From contig CAZPGZ010000041.1 in NCBI GenBank assembly GCA_964586075.1, positions 1 through 21,148 on the forward strand: a stretch of 21,148 bases of DNA, in the 5' to 3' direction. The stretch is from JBAZLV01 sp964586075. Its GTDB lineage: Bacteria > Nitrospirota > UBA9217. Numbering within the stretch: the stretch's first letter is position 1; every line of letters begins with the position of its first letter. The notes below the pieces were generated by a model that was not told the DNA's origin, did not search any database, and was given only the letters and a program-made list of their open reading frames with translations. Both the position numbers and the translations under genes were made by a program. Positions 1-6,807 of the stretch are shown here, piece after piece.

Positions 1-82
1 CTTTCTGTAAAATGTCTGTTGCCTATTATAAATTACTGCCCCAAAGAGGGAACAGCAAGATATTGGTAAACGGATCGTATAA

Positions 83-859
83 TCAGTCTGCGAGAAGACT
101 CGGGGGTACGCTGCCTTCTGTGTGCGGTGGCATGATCGGCGGCTGCCCGGTTTTCTTTAAAATTTGTCTTCCATCCGCAGACAGAAGCAGCTTTATGAAA
201 CTGTCTGCTGCTCTAATATTTTTTGCAGTACTTGGGATGGTGACTACATTGACGATTTTTTTGCTTAAGTTTACAGTCGCAGGAAAATAAATAATATCTA
301 CATCGTTGGCAATCGACACTGCTGCTGAGAGATAGACGATACCGACATTCGCCTTGCCGCTTTGGACTGCCTGCAAAACGCCGGGAACAGTGCCCGCCTT
401 CAGGGCTCCGTCTATTATTTGCTGTGCCAAACCGGGATTTTCTTCCTCTGCCGTCGCGTTTTGGATGAATTCAATAGTCCGATTTGTGCCCATATCGGTT
501 TCTCCGCTTACCCGCGCAAGGATGACCCCGTCTTTTGTTAGATCGCTCATTTGTTTTATGCCGTAAGGGTTGCCTTTTTTTGTAATGACAACCAGTTCAT
601 TGGCCGAAAACGCAATATACCAGGATGCAGCCAGCTTATCCTGAACCCTTTTAGTCATCAGGTTTTTAATAACCTGAGGATCGGAGGGGGCGAAAATATC
701 ACAGGTATCTCCATTCATGATACGCTCTGCGAGTTCCTTGGATCGGCCTGAAGTAAGATTTACAATGACTCCTGGAACCTTGGCCTCAAATGCCTTTTTC
801 AGTTCACTCATGGGTCCGCCCAGTGAATCGGCATGGAAAAGTTCTATCATACCTTGCAT
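83..859 (-). CDS. ModA/WtpA-like substrate-binding protein without signal peptide
   Basis: This 258-aa protein has the type-2 periplasmic-binding fold of the molybdate/tungstate (ModA) class. Its N-terminus carries the usual opening (IELFHADSLGGPM, residues 5-17), followed by a G-R-S segment near residue 38 and a DIFAPSDPQV segment near 54, as in oxyanion-binding ModA relatives. The start is fixed by an AGGAGG ribosome site six bases upstream of ATG. No signal peptide or lipobox precedes the mature-like domain, so the product should be cytoplasmic. No ABC permease or ATPase lies nearby; the upstream gene is an MFS transporter in the same orientation, 130 bp away. Known ModA relatives bind small oxyanions, but cytoplasmic members may act as ligand sensors or carriers. 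The ligand is unknown. Family confidence is high, function low. Confidence 0.8.
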   Translation of the reverse strand: MQGMIELFHADSLGGPMSELKKAFEAKVPGVIVNLTSGRSKELAERIMNGDTCDIFAPSDPQVIKNLMTKRVQDKLAASWYIAFSANELVVITKKGNPYGIKQMSDLTKDGVILARVSGETDMGTNRTIEFIQNATAEEENPGLAQQIIDGALKAGTVPGVLQAVQSGKANVGIVYLSAAVSIANDVDIIYFPATVNLSKKIVNVVTIPSTAKNIRAADSFIKLLLSADGRQILKKTGQPPIMPPHTEGSVPPSLLAD

Positions 860-922
860 TATCAGCCTCCTGTTTTCGTTGTGTCCGCCGGTTTTATTCT
901 GTAATTACGTTTCGAGCACTGC

Positions 923-970
923 GGGGTCAGCCATCTGCGTCAGTCACTTTGGACATTGATGGCTGACCCC
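923..970. repeat. Perfect 13-bp inverted repeat, REP-like element
   Basis: The arms GGGGTCAGCCATC (923-935) and GATGGCTGACCCC (958-970) are perfect complements around a 22-nt loop. There is no T-tract after the hairpin on either strand, so it is not a classical intrinsic terminator. It lies between the MFS gene and the binding-protein gene and could act as an RNA-stabilising or partially terminating structure. The GGGGTCAG edge resembles palindromic elements mobilised by REP-associated (IS200-like) transposases, which is an inference. Confidence 0.6.
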
Positions 971-989
971 GAAAAAATAATTAATTATA

Positions 990-2303
990 TTAATGATGTT
1001 TGACTACGACATTGCCTTTATCAATAACGGATATTTCAGGATTGAGCCAGAATGCCCAGATGCAGGCACCTACAGCGAGCAGTCCTGATGCCACGTAAAA
1101 AGGTGCTTCCCAGGACATATACGTTACCAGTACGCCAAAGACCAACGGTGAAATTGCTCCGCCGGTATTTCCTGCCATGTTCATCATGCCTGACACTGTC
1201 CCTGAATATGGTCCGCCGACATCCATGGGGACTGCCCATGCCGGACCGATGATACATTCAAGGAAGAACATGGCTGCCGTCAGGCAACCCACCGCCATGT
1301 ATGCATCAGTTGAAAGAGCGGTGGCCAGCATAAAGATCGCACAGCCGAGCATACCGGTGATCGCCACCACGCGCCGGGAGAATTTGGTGTGGCCGGTTTT
1401 TTCGAGCAATTTATCGCTTGCCCAGCCGCCGACGGTATCACCGACAACACCGGCCAGAAGAGGCAGGGAGGCAAAGATACCCATCTTGACCAGTGTAAAA
1501 CCGCGATGGTCGACGAGGTAAGTCGGAAGCCAGGAGAGGAATATCCACAGGTTGTAGTTATAGCAGAAATATCCGCACATAATGGCCCACATATTGGGAT
1601 GTTTTAAGAGCACGCTCCAGGGCACTTTCGGGTTTTTGACAATATTCGCAGCTTTTATGTTTCCATTTTCATCGATACCGCGAATATGGCCGAGTTCTGC
1701 CTTGTTCACCCCTTTGTGATCTTCAGGCATATCTTTATATGTGTACCACCACACCAAGGCCCAAAGGAGACCGACTGCGCCGAAGATGTAGAACACGGCA
1801 CGCCAGCCAAAAGCCTGTATGATTGCCACGGTAATAGGAGGCACAATTGCGGCACCAAGACGGCTTGCGCTGTGAGTCACGCCCTGTACAATTCCGCGTT
1901 CTGATCTGGTAAACCACATCTGCATCGCGCGCGTTGCCGTGGGGAATGCACCGCCTTCGCCTATGCCGAACAGGAAGCGGACGATCGAGAATGAGAGCAC
2001 TCCAACGCAATGGGCGGTTGCTGCTGTCATGATGGACCAATAGGTCACAATTGTCGTCAAAACGTTTCTCGGTCCGAACTTGTCGCCCAACCAGCCGCCC
2101 GGAACCTGGAACATGGCATAGCCCCATGTAAACATACTGAAAATGATGCCCATGGTGATTTTATCAAAGCCAAATTCCTGCCTGATGATCGGCGCTGCGG
2201 CTGATATATTGACCCGGTCCATATAGGTAACCAGATACATCAAGCTCGCCATAAACAGGACATACCATCGCATTTTGGTGGGCTTTTCTTTCTTCATTTC
2301 CAT
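990..2303 (-). CDS. MFS transporter, anion:cation symporter (sugar-acid/carboxylate) type
   Basis: This is a 437-aa major facilitator protein of typical 12-helix length. The N-terminus matches the ACS family of GudP, ExuT and DgoT: MRWYVLFMASLMYLVTYMDR (residues 11-30), then the loop 2-3 motif GGWLGDKFGPR and R-F-L-F-G-I-G-E-G-G-A-F-P in helix 4. A long hydrophilic loop around residues 195-235 separates the two six-helix halves. Characterised members import hexuronates, glucarate, galactonate or similar organic anions with protons. An AAGGAG ribosome site precedes the ATG. The gene is downstream of a sigma-54 activator, which probably controls it, and upstream of a ModA-like binding protein. 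The substrate cannot be named from sequence. Confidence 0.9.
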   Translation of the reverse strand: MEMKKEKPTKMRWYVLFMASLMYLVTYMDRVNISAAAPIIRQEFGFDKITMGIIFSMFTWGYAMFQVPGGWLGDKFGPRNVLTTIVTYWSIMTAATAHCVGVLSFSIVRFLFGIGEGGAFPTATRAMQMWFTRSERGIVQGVTHSASRLGAAIVPPITVAIIQAFGWRAVFYIFGAVGLLWALVWWYTYKDMPEDHKGVNKAELGHIRGIDENGNIKAANIVKNPKVPWSVLLKHPNMWAIMCGYFCYNYNLWIFLSWLPTYLVDHRGFTLVKMGIFASLPLLAGVVGDTVGGWASDKLLEKTGHTKFSRRVVAITGMLGCAIFMLATALSTDAYMAVGCLTAAMFFLECIIGPAWAVPMDVGGPYSGTVSGMMNMAGNTGGAISPLVFGVLVTYMSWEAPFYVASGLLAVGACIWAFWLNPEISVIDKGNVVVKHH

Positions 2304-2378
2304 GAATTGCTCCTTTCATCTCCCGTCATAATTAGACAATTTTGATTCCAAGGGTATACAGCATCATATAACCTTGAT

Positions 2379-2606
2379 TTAATACAACTTGCAAAAAAAC
2401 TTATTGGTGTTCATAGTCTGGTACTGTCTTCTATACTCATCCCCCCCTTCTTTCAGCGAGAGTAATTTGTACAACGAAGATATACCGTCTTCCTGTGCTA
2501 GAACAGGTCCTAAACTAGACAACCAGTCAACGATGCGATAGACGGAACTTCTTGCTTCAGACATGATTCTATTTCGTCGTACGCGTCTCTTTAGAATGTT
2601 TACCAT
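2379..2606 (-). CDS. Small ORF of doubtful status (possible gene remnant)
   Basis: This is a 75-aa reading frame between the activator gene and the MFS gene. Its first 14 residues are very basic; the rest looks like an ordinary soluble helical segment ending D-E-Y-R-R-Q. There is no convincing ribosome site before either Met1 or Met15. The end weakly resembles the C-terminus of YbdK-type carboxylate-amine ligases (helix, acidic patch, G-x-[DE]-x-x-R-Q), so it may be a leftover fragment. That is a guess from pattern only. It could equally be a spurious frame in the leader of the transporter transcript. Confidence 0.3.
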   Translation of the reverse strand: MVNILKRRVRRNRIMSEARSSVYRIVDWLSSLGPVLAQEDGISSLYKLLSLKEGGDEYRRQYQTMNTNKFFCKLY

Positions 2607-2683
2607 TATGCTATGTGGAGAATCTTGGCTGCTTTTCCAACGAGAATGTTGAGTGTTGCTATTTGAACAGCTGTTGTAAGCAT

Positions 2684-2699
2684 TACAAATAGCATGCCA
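2684..2699 (-). promoter_or_regulatory. Candidate sigma-54 (-24/-12) promoter
   Basis: On the minus strand TGGCATGCTATTTGTA has the sigma-54 spacing (GG, ten bases, then G of the -12 element). The -24 element is close to TGGCA-C/T, but the -12 element reads TTGT instead of TTGC. It lies upstream of the MFS gene, downstream of the sigma-54 activator gene, and about 130-180 bp from clustered TGTTTCA-type motifs, which suits enhancer-dependent transcription. The match is imperfect. Confidence 0.35.
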
Positions 2700-2830
2700 T
2701 GATTATGTCGATGTGCGAATACGTCTAGCGGAAAGGGTAAAACCTATTGATTAATATGATAAGACGGGAACTATATTAATGTAACTTTAAGTTTTTTAAT
2801 TCATAGTTAAAAATTACTGCCGCAAATAGC

Positions 2831-2868
2831 GTTTCAAAAAAGAAACATAAGTATTGCGCAGTGTTTCA
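2831..2868. promoter_or_regulatory. Candidate activator binding sites (TGTTTCA/TGAAAC cluster)
   Basis: GTTTCAAAAAAGAAAC (2831-2846) is an inverted repeat of the half-site GTTTC, and TGTTTCA (2862-2868) adds a third half-site at the very end of the activator gene. The same half-site recurs in the activator's own promoter region at 4832-4949. The spacing upstream of the -24/-12-like element fits enhancer sites of a sigma-54 activator. This is inferred from motif recurrence. Confidence 0.4.
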
Positions 2869-4809
2869 TTATGCAGAATATTCATCTGCGCGCAATTTTC
2901 TCCACAGCGTTGTTCTGCTTATATTTAACCGTTTTGCAGCTTCTGCTTTATTACCCATTGTTTCTTGCAGGGTTTTTTGGATAAGACTTTTTTCAAGGCG
3001 ACCAACATGGGCTGATAAGTGTGATTTTCCAATATGTTTTTCCTCAGAAGCGTTTTTCACTGCTTTCCCGTGTTCTTCTTCTCCGCACGACCTTGGTTCT
3101 AATTCGAGGATTCTCATGATTTCCTTGGCTCCAATTGTATCACAATTGAAACGCAGTGAAAGTCGTTTCATGGCATTGCGCAGTTCACGAATATTACCGG
3201 GCCACGGATAGAGTAATAACTCTCGATACGCCTCCTGAGTAAAGTGGGGAACGGACCGGTTGAGCTCACGATAGAATTCCTGTGCGAACCGTTCTGCAAG
3301 GATGATAATATCAGCTCCCCGCTCCCGAAGAGGAGGGATGGAGAGTGTGAGAACGTTGATGCGATAGTAGAGGTCTTCTCGGAAAGTTTGATCTCGCACC
3401 ATGGCTTTGAGGTTCCGATGGGTGGCAGCAAAGACCCAGATATCTACGGGGATGATGCGGTCATCACCTAAACGCATGATTTCATGTTCTTCCAGCACTC
3501 TGAGAACCCGGGCTTGCAGCCGGGGAGACATCTCTCCGATTTCATCGAGGAATATTGTGCCGTTATGGGCCAATTCGAACAGTCCCGGCTTCCCTCCTTT
3601 ACGGGCACCCGTAAAGGCGCCTTCTCTATAGCCGAATAACTCACTTTCTAAAAGGTTCTCAGGCATAGCGGCGCAATTGATCGCGACGAAAGGGCCTTGA
3701 CGGCGGGGACCGACTAGATGCATGGCATGGGCAAACATCTCTTTGCCTGTCCCTGATTCTCCGTGAATGAGTATTGTGGATTGTGAAGCTGCATATTCCC
3801 GCGCTATGTTGGTAACTTCCCGCATTGCCTCGCTTTCACCGATGATATCGTCAAAAGTATATTTTGCAACGTGTCCCTTTTCTGAAAGAATGCGGCGGAC
3901 TTTGTGTTCAAGATTCTGAAGCTGTGTTATATGTTGAAATGTTGATACCACTCCGACTGTTTTGCCATCCACAATAATGGGTACTCGATTGGCGACAACC
4001 CTGTTATTGCCGAGTTCGAGAATTTCGCCAAGCTCAGGTTTGCTGGTTTTGAGTAAAAATTGACAATGGGCTTTTGGTATGATATCGGTAACTTTGCGTC
4101 CTATGGCATCTTCCGCCTTCCATCCGGAGAGTCTTTCCGCAACGGGATTGAAAACAGTGATATGGCCTTCCTCATCAAGCGCGATGACACCATCATAAGC
4201 AAAATCGAGAATAGCATTCAGTTGTTCTGAGCGACGTTTCTCTTGTTTATAAACAGAGAGAACTCTCTGCGCTTCTTTTAACGCCTGACTGACGGATTCC
4301 TTGCCGGAGGTGAAAATTACACTTTTGAGGTCGTAATTATGCGCTTCGCGTGCCATGGCAATCTTCCCGATTACTACCTGCGCACCAGCCTCTTTTACTG
4401 TTTGGACGCCTCTGCATATGTCGTCTGCCTGATTGATCAAAGTGTATTTAATAAACGTTTCGCCAATAATCTTCTCAAGGCTTTCCAGCATTTGTATTAC
4501 TTCGGGAACGTCTACGACGGCGATAGGCCCGCCGAGATCTTTGGCCTGATAATAAGCCCGCAGCAAATCATAACCGCCGATGGGGATTACTACTACCGGC
4601 GCTCCTACATCCGATTGTTGGATAAGCCAGGCTGTAACGCCACGGCTCACCAGTACATGGCAGCCGTATTTTACTGCTTCGCGTGCGGCAATTACTCCTT
4701 CGGTAGAGCGTGCTACTCGTATATCCAGATCCATTTTCATTTCCTGGCTTACTTGGAAGACTGTATGTGACAAATCTTCATAGGGAGCTATAACGCATAT
4801 TTCTGCCAT
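2869..4809 (-). CDS. PrpR-type sigma-54-dependent transcriptional activator
   Basis: This 646-aa enhancer-binding protein has four parts. Residues 1-185 form a PrpR_N-like ligand-sensing domain. Residues about 195-300 form a PAS domain (AYDGVIALDEEGHITVFNPV). Residues about 320-550 form the AAA+ sigma-54 interaction domain with Walker A GESGTGKE (350-357), the sigma-54 contact loop GAFTGA (397-402) and Walker B TIFLDEIGE (418-426). A Fis-type helix-turn-helix closes the protein (about 618-645, NKAEAAKRLNISRTTLW). All ATPase motifs are intact. GAGG upstream of ATG supports the start. In PrpR the N-domain senses 2-methylcitrate; relatives sense other small metabolites. The neighbouring MFS gene suggests that a carboxylate or related compound is the effector. 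Repeated TGTTTCA motifs around its own promoter suggest autoregulation. Confidence 0.93.
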   Translation of the reverse strand: MAEICVIAPYEDLSHTVFQVSQEMKMDLDIRVARSTEGVIAAREAVKYGCHVLVSRGVTAWLIQQSDVGAPVVVIPIGGYDLLRAYYQAKDLGGPIAVVDVPEVIQMLESLEKIIGETFIKYTLINQADDICRGVQTVKEAGAQVVIGKIAMAREAHNYDLKSVIFTSGKESVSQALKEAQRVLSVYKQEKRRSEQLNAILDFAYDGVIALDEEGHITVFNPVAERLSGWKAEDAIGRKVTDIIPKAHCQFLLKTSKPELGEILELGNNRVVANRVPIIVDGKTVGVVSTFQHITQLQNLEHKVRRILSEKGHVAKYTFDDIIGESEAMREVTNIAREYAASQSTILIHGESGTGKEMFAHAMHLVGPRRQGPFVAINCAAMPENLLESELFGYREGAFTGARKGGKPGLFELAHNGTIFLDEIGEMSPRLQARVLRVLEEHEIMRLGDDRIIPVDIWVFAATHRNLKAMVRDQTFREDLYYRINVLTLSIPPLRERGADIIILAERFAQEFYRELNRSVPHFTQEAYRELLLYPWPGNIRELRNAMKRLSLRFNCDTIGAKEIMRILELEPRSCGEEEHGKAVKNASEEKHIGKSHLSAHVGRLEKSLIQKTLQETMGNKAEAAKRLNISRTTLWRKLRADEYSA

Positions 4810-4831
4810 AGATGTCCTCGTGTTTTATTTT

Positions 4832-4862
4832 TGAAACGTTACAGAATGCTGCTCATGTTTCA
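4832..4862. promoter_or_regulatory. Inverted TGAAAC...TGTTTCA pair before the activator gene
   Basis: TGAAAC (4832-4837) and TGTTTCA (4856-4862) form an inverted pair with 18 bases between them, inside the untranslated leader of the activator gene. The same half-site occurs again at 4925-4931 and 4943-4949 and beyond the gene's 3' end. It is probably an operator for the activator itself. Confidence 0.4.
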
Positions 4863-4904
4863 ATTTAGCACATGGTAGTGTTTTTTTGAAGGGAAAAATA
4901 CTCA

Positions 4905-4932
4905 ATTCTAATTGAATGCATCGCTGTTTCAA
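4905..4932 (-). promoter_or_regulatory. Sigma-70-like promoter of the activator gene
   Basis: The minus strand shows TTGAAA (4932-4927), 16 bases, then TAGAAT (4910-4905), about 95 bp before the start codon. The -35 box overlaps one TGTTTCA motif (4925-4931), and a second copy lies just upstream (4943-4949). Binding there could block or modulate polymerase. Confidence 0.45.
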
Positions 4933-5309
4933 GTATTACTTTTGTTTCAGTAGGTTGCTTTAATAAACCATTGCTCATACTCATAATTTTAAAATATTAT
5001 GGAATTTTTTTCTGTATATAATTGATTTTTAACATAAAATATATTTTATGTTAAAATATCCGAAACAAATTACTAAGCTAAAGCGTTTGTAAATTTTTTT
5101 AGCGTTATGAATTTCGGTAATATGCAGATATTTGTTATCTTTGAATGAAAAAAAATAAGAATAATTTCATGATTTATTAAGCATTAATTATGCCAGTTAA
5201 ACTCAAAACCAACCAGAAGAGTAGTGAATGTTATTGCAAAGTGCATTCTGTTAATAGCTGCGATATGGAATCTACTGGCTCCAGCCAAGGAGAAATGCAG
5301 TAAGTCATG
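4933..5309. other. AT-rich gene-free stretch with a 30-bp palindrome
   Basis: No credible coding frame is seen. The segment is strongly AT-rich and holds a perfect 30-bp palindrome at 5027-5056 (TTTTAACATAAAATA followed by its reverse complement). The palindrome could be a protein-binding site or a weak bidirectional hairpin. Near 5270-5300 the sequence runs into the intergenic repeat family. Confidence 0.6.
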
Positions 5310-5379
5310 CCCTGTACTTGAGCATCGCACTCGTTAACGCTGGGTACAAGCGGGAGATATTGTTTATTGAGGGAGTCTC
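5310..5379 (+). repeat. Intergenic repeat copy 1, cut by the scaffold gap
   Basis: From CCCTGTACTTGAGCATCG to the gap this matches the central part of copy 3 (5746-5814). Its last 55 bases are identical to the first 55 bases after the gap (5480-5534). It is therefore probably the same physical copy as copy 2, shown twice because of contig-end overlap. Confidence 0.75.
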
Positions 5380-5479
5380 NNNNNNNNNNNNNNNNNNNNN
5401 NNNNNNNNNNNNNNNNNNNNNNNNNNNNNNNNNNNNNNNNNNNNNNNNNNNNNNNNNNNNNNNNNNNNNNNNNNNNNNN
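5380..5479. other. Assembly gap of exactly 100 Ns
   Basis: One hundred Ns join two contigs. The 55 bases on each side are identical, as expected when contigs end in one shared k-mer at a repeat. The true gap may be zero or negative, or may hide further repeat copies. Confidence 0.99.
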
Positions 5480-5560
5480 TCGCACTCGTTAACGCTGGGT
5501 ACAAGCGGGAGATATTGTTTATTGAGGGAGTCTCGGGCTCCTGACGGAGGGGGCTCCACT
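5480..5560 (+). repeat. Intergenic repeat copy 2
   Basis: It begins at the contig edge and ends with GGCTCCTGACGGAGGGGGCT then CCACT. It aligns with 5760-5840 and, more distantly, with 12421-12466. The unit shows no coding capacity of its own. Confidence 0.75.
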
Positions 5561-5700
5561 AAATAAATTTTAAAAATGTAAGATGAAAATTTAAAACGTT
5601 GTGTTTTGTAAATTCTTGCTTTTTTTATTTATTTAGCATATTCTAGATAAATAATTAATGAAGCTGTTGTGAGCGTGCGATCAGAATTTTTCCATTCTTC

Positions 5701-5840
5701 TCAATCCCTGCGACAGGGAATCCCCCGATTCAGGCGGGGGTTTCCCTGTACTCGTGCATTGGACTCGTTAACGCTGGGTACAAGCGGGAGATATTGTTTA
5801 TTGAGGGAGTCTCAGGCTCCTGCCGGAAGAAGGCTCCACT
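5701..5840 (+). repeat. Intergenic repeat copy 3, most complete, with strong hairpin
   Basis: This is the longest copy. It opens with TCAATCCCTGCGACAGGGAA and contains a 12-bp stem, GGGAATCCCCCG (5716-5727) with CGGGGGTTTCCC (5735-5746), one mismatch and a 7-nt loop. It then carries the block shared with copies 1 and 2 (5757-5814) and ends in GGCTCCTGCCGG...GGCTCCACT. A diverged copy with the same start and end lies at 12353-12466. It looks like a short, non-coding, possibly non-autonomous dispersed element. Confidence 0.75.
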
Positions 5841-5907
5841 AGCAGAATTACTTGAAAACAAAATACGTTGCATGCTTCTCATAAATGCACGGACTAGGGG
5901 GGCGATT

Positions 5908-6051
5908 ATGGAAATAAAAGAACGCAGGTCAGGGGACAACCGGAGAAAGAATCCCGACAGACGAAAATTGAATAATCAAAATTATAATGGGACCGAACGT
6001 AGAAACGGGACAGAACGAAGAGCTGCCGTCAATCGCAGAAGATCGTCGTAG
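5908..6051 (+). CDS. 47-aa Arg-Arg hexad-repeat peptide
   Basis: This small, extremely basic protein starts at the ATG preceded by AGGGGGGCG. Six Arg-Arg pairs recur at residues 6-7, 12-13, 18-19, 31-32, 37-38 and 43-44. The period is six residues, with one repeat missing and a one-residue phase shift in the middle. Most pairs follow Asp, Glu or Asn (ERR, NRR, DRR, GTERR). There is no hydrophobic core, so it should be disordered alone and may bind nucleic acid, ribosomes or an acidic partner. The longer upstream frame would read through the intergenic repeat and is not preferred. It stands alone upstream of a conserved hypothetical gene and era. I do not recognise a characterised family. Confidence 0.65.
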   Translation: MEIKERRSGDNRRKNPDRRKLNNQNYNGTERRNGTERRAAVNRRRSS

Positions 6052-6137
6052 CTCCACAAAATAAGATAGAGCAAAACGTATTTTTTTTAACTGCCCAAAG
6101 ACCCGGTTGAGCTTAGGGAAACGACAGCATCCCAAAT

Positions 6138-6674
6138 ATGCCGATAAAATCAAATGTAAAAGTATCAAAATTGGATGCGGCCAAACGTCAATTGGAAACG
6201 GCCATACGGCTCTATTTTAACGATGCAGATCCAATGTCCATTTATACGCTGGCAGGCGCATCTCATGGCATACTTGAAAACCTTCAGAAGAACCTCAATG
6301 TCCGTCATGACAATTCCGGGCAGATTGACAACCTGGTAATACGGGATAAATACAAAAAAGAAATACAGAAGGCGATAAAAGAATCCAGGAAATCGTTTCA
6401 GATGACAAACAAAGATGAGAAGGCGCTTATCAATTTCAATCCGCGTATCAACGAACTCTTTCTTTTTGATGCGGTCGAGAAATATATAAATTTGACTTCT
6501 GAACAGGTGCCTTATTTCATTATTCTCAGGGGATGGTTTGTCTATAAACATCAATCGATGTTCAGGCTTCCTAACGGCAGAAATCTGGTAATTAACAACC
6601 TTATGAAGCATTATAAAGACAATAAGGCCGAATATTTTTCCACCATGCTGTCAGCGTCGAGCGGTTTGCCATAG
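6138..6674 (+). CDS. Conserved hypothetical protein, all-helical, upstream of era
   Basis: This 178-aa protein is predicted mostly helical. Its N-terminal signature KLDAAKRQLETAIRLYF (11-27), followed by N-D-A-D-P-M-S-I-Y-T-L-A-G-A, recalls a widespread family of uncharacterised bacterial proteins that share an LDAARRQL..AI.L...DP..IHTLA opening. In that family a middle FKHAD-like segment and a later NE..L.DA..Y..L block are also usual. Here the second block is seen as R-I-N-E-L-F-L-F-D-A-V-E-K-Y (about 103-116). No catalytic motif, signal peptide or membrane segment is visible. No ribosome site is evident before the ATG at 6138. The era promoter lies just downstream, so it is probably a separate unit. 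Family recall is from memory; function unknown. Confidence 0.75.
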   Translation: MPIKSNVKVSKLDAAKRQLETAIRLYFNDADPMSIYTLAGASHGILENLQKNLNVRHDNSGQIDNLVIRDKYKKEIQKAIKESRKSFQMTNKDEKALINFNPRINELFLFDAVEKYINLTSEQVPYFIILRGWFVYKHQSMFRLPNGRNLVINNLMKHYKDNKAEYFSTMLSASSGLP

Positions 6675-6771
6675 CCTGACCGGGACTGATATCTGTTGGC
6701 GGATGACCAATATCGACTCCGACAAATTTGCCTTGTATTCCTGTTGCCTGTCCCGTTTTTTGGCTTTTCTG

Positions 6772-6800
6772 TTGCGCGACTGTGGAATTTCAGGTATTCT
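6772..6800 (+). promoter_or_regulatory. era promoter, leaderless architecture
   Basis: TTGCGC (6772-6777), 17 bases, TATTCT (6795-6800), then seven bases to the era ATG at 6808. There is no Shine-Dalgarno sequence in that space. Transcription should start at or one base before the ATG. Confidence 0.55.
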
Positions 6801-6807
6801 ACCCCCC

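Noticed and set aside
5231..5566. Reading frames across the N gap
   Set aside because: They are translated from the repeat and the Ns, and have no support as genes.
5480..5840. CRISPR array
   Set aside because: The repeated units are long, unevenly spaced and without uniform spacers; no cas genes are present.
6703..6807. 35-codon N-terminal extension of era
   Set aside because: Not Era-like, and the promoter TTGCGC-N17-TATTCT lies inside it.
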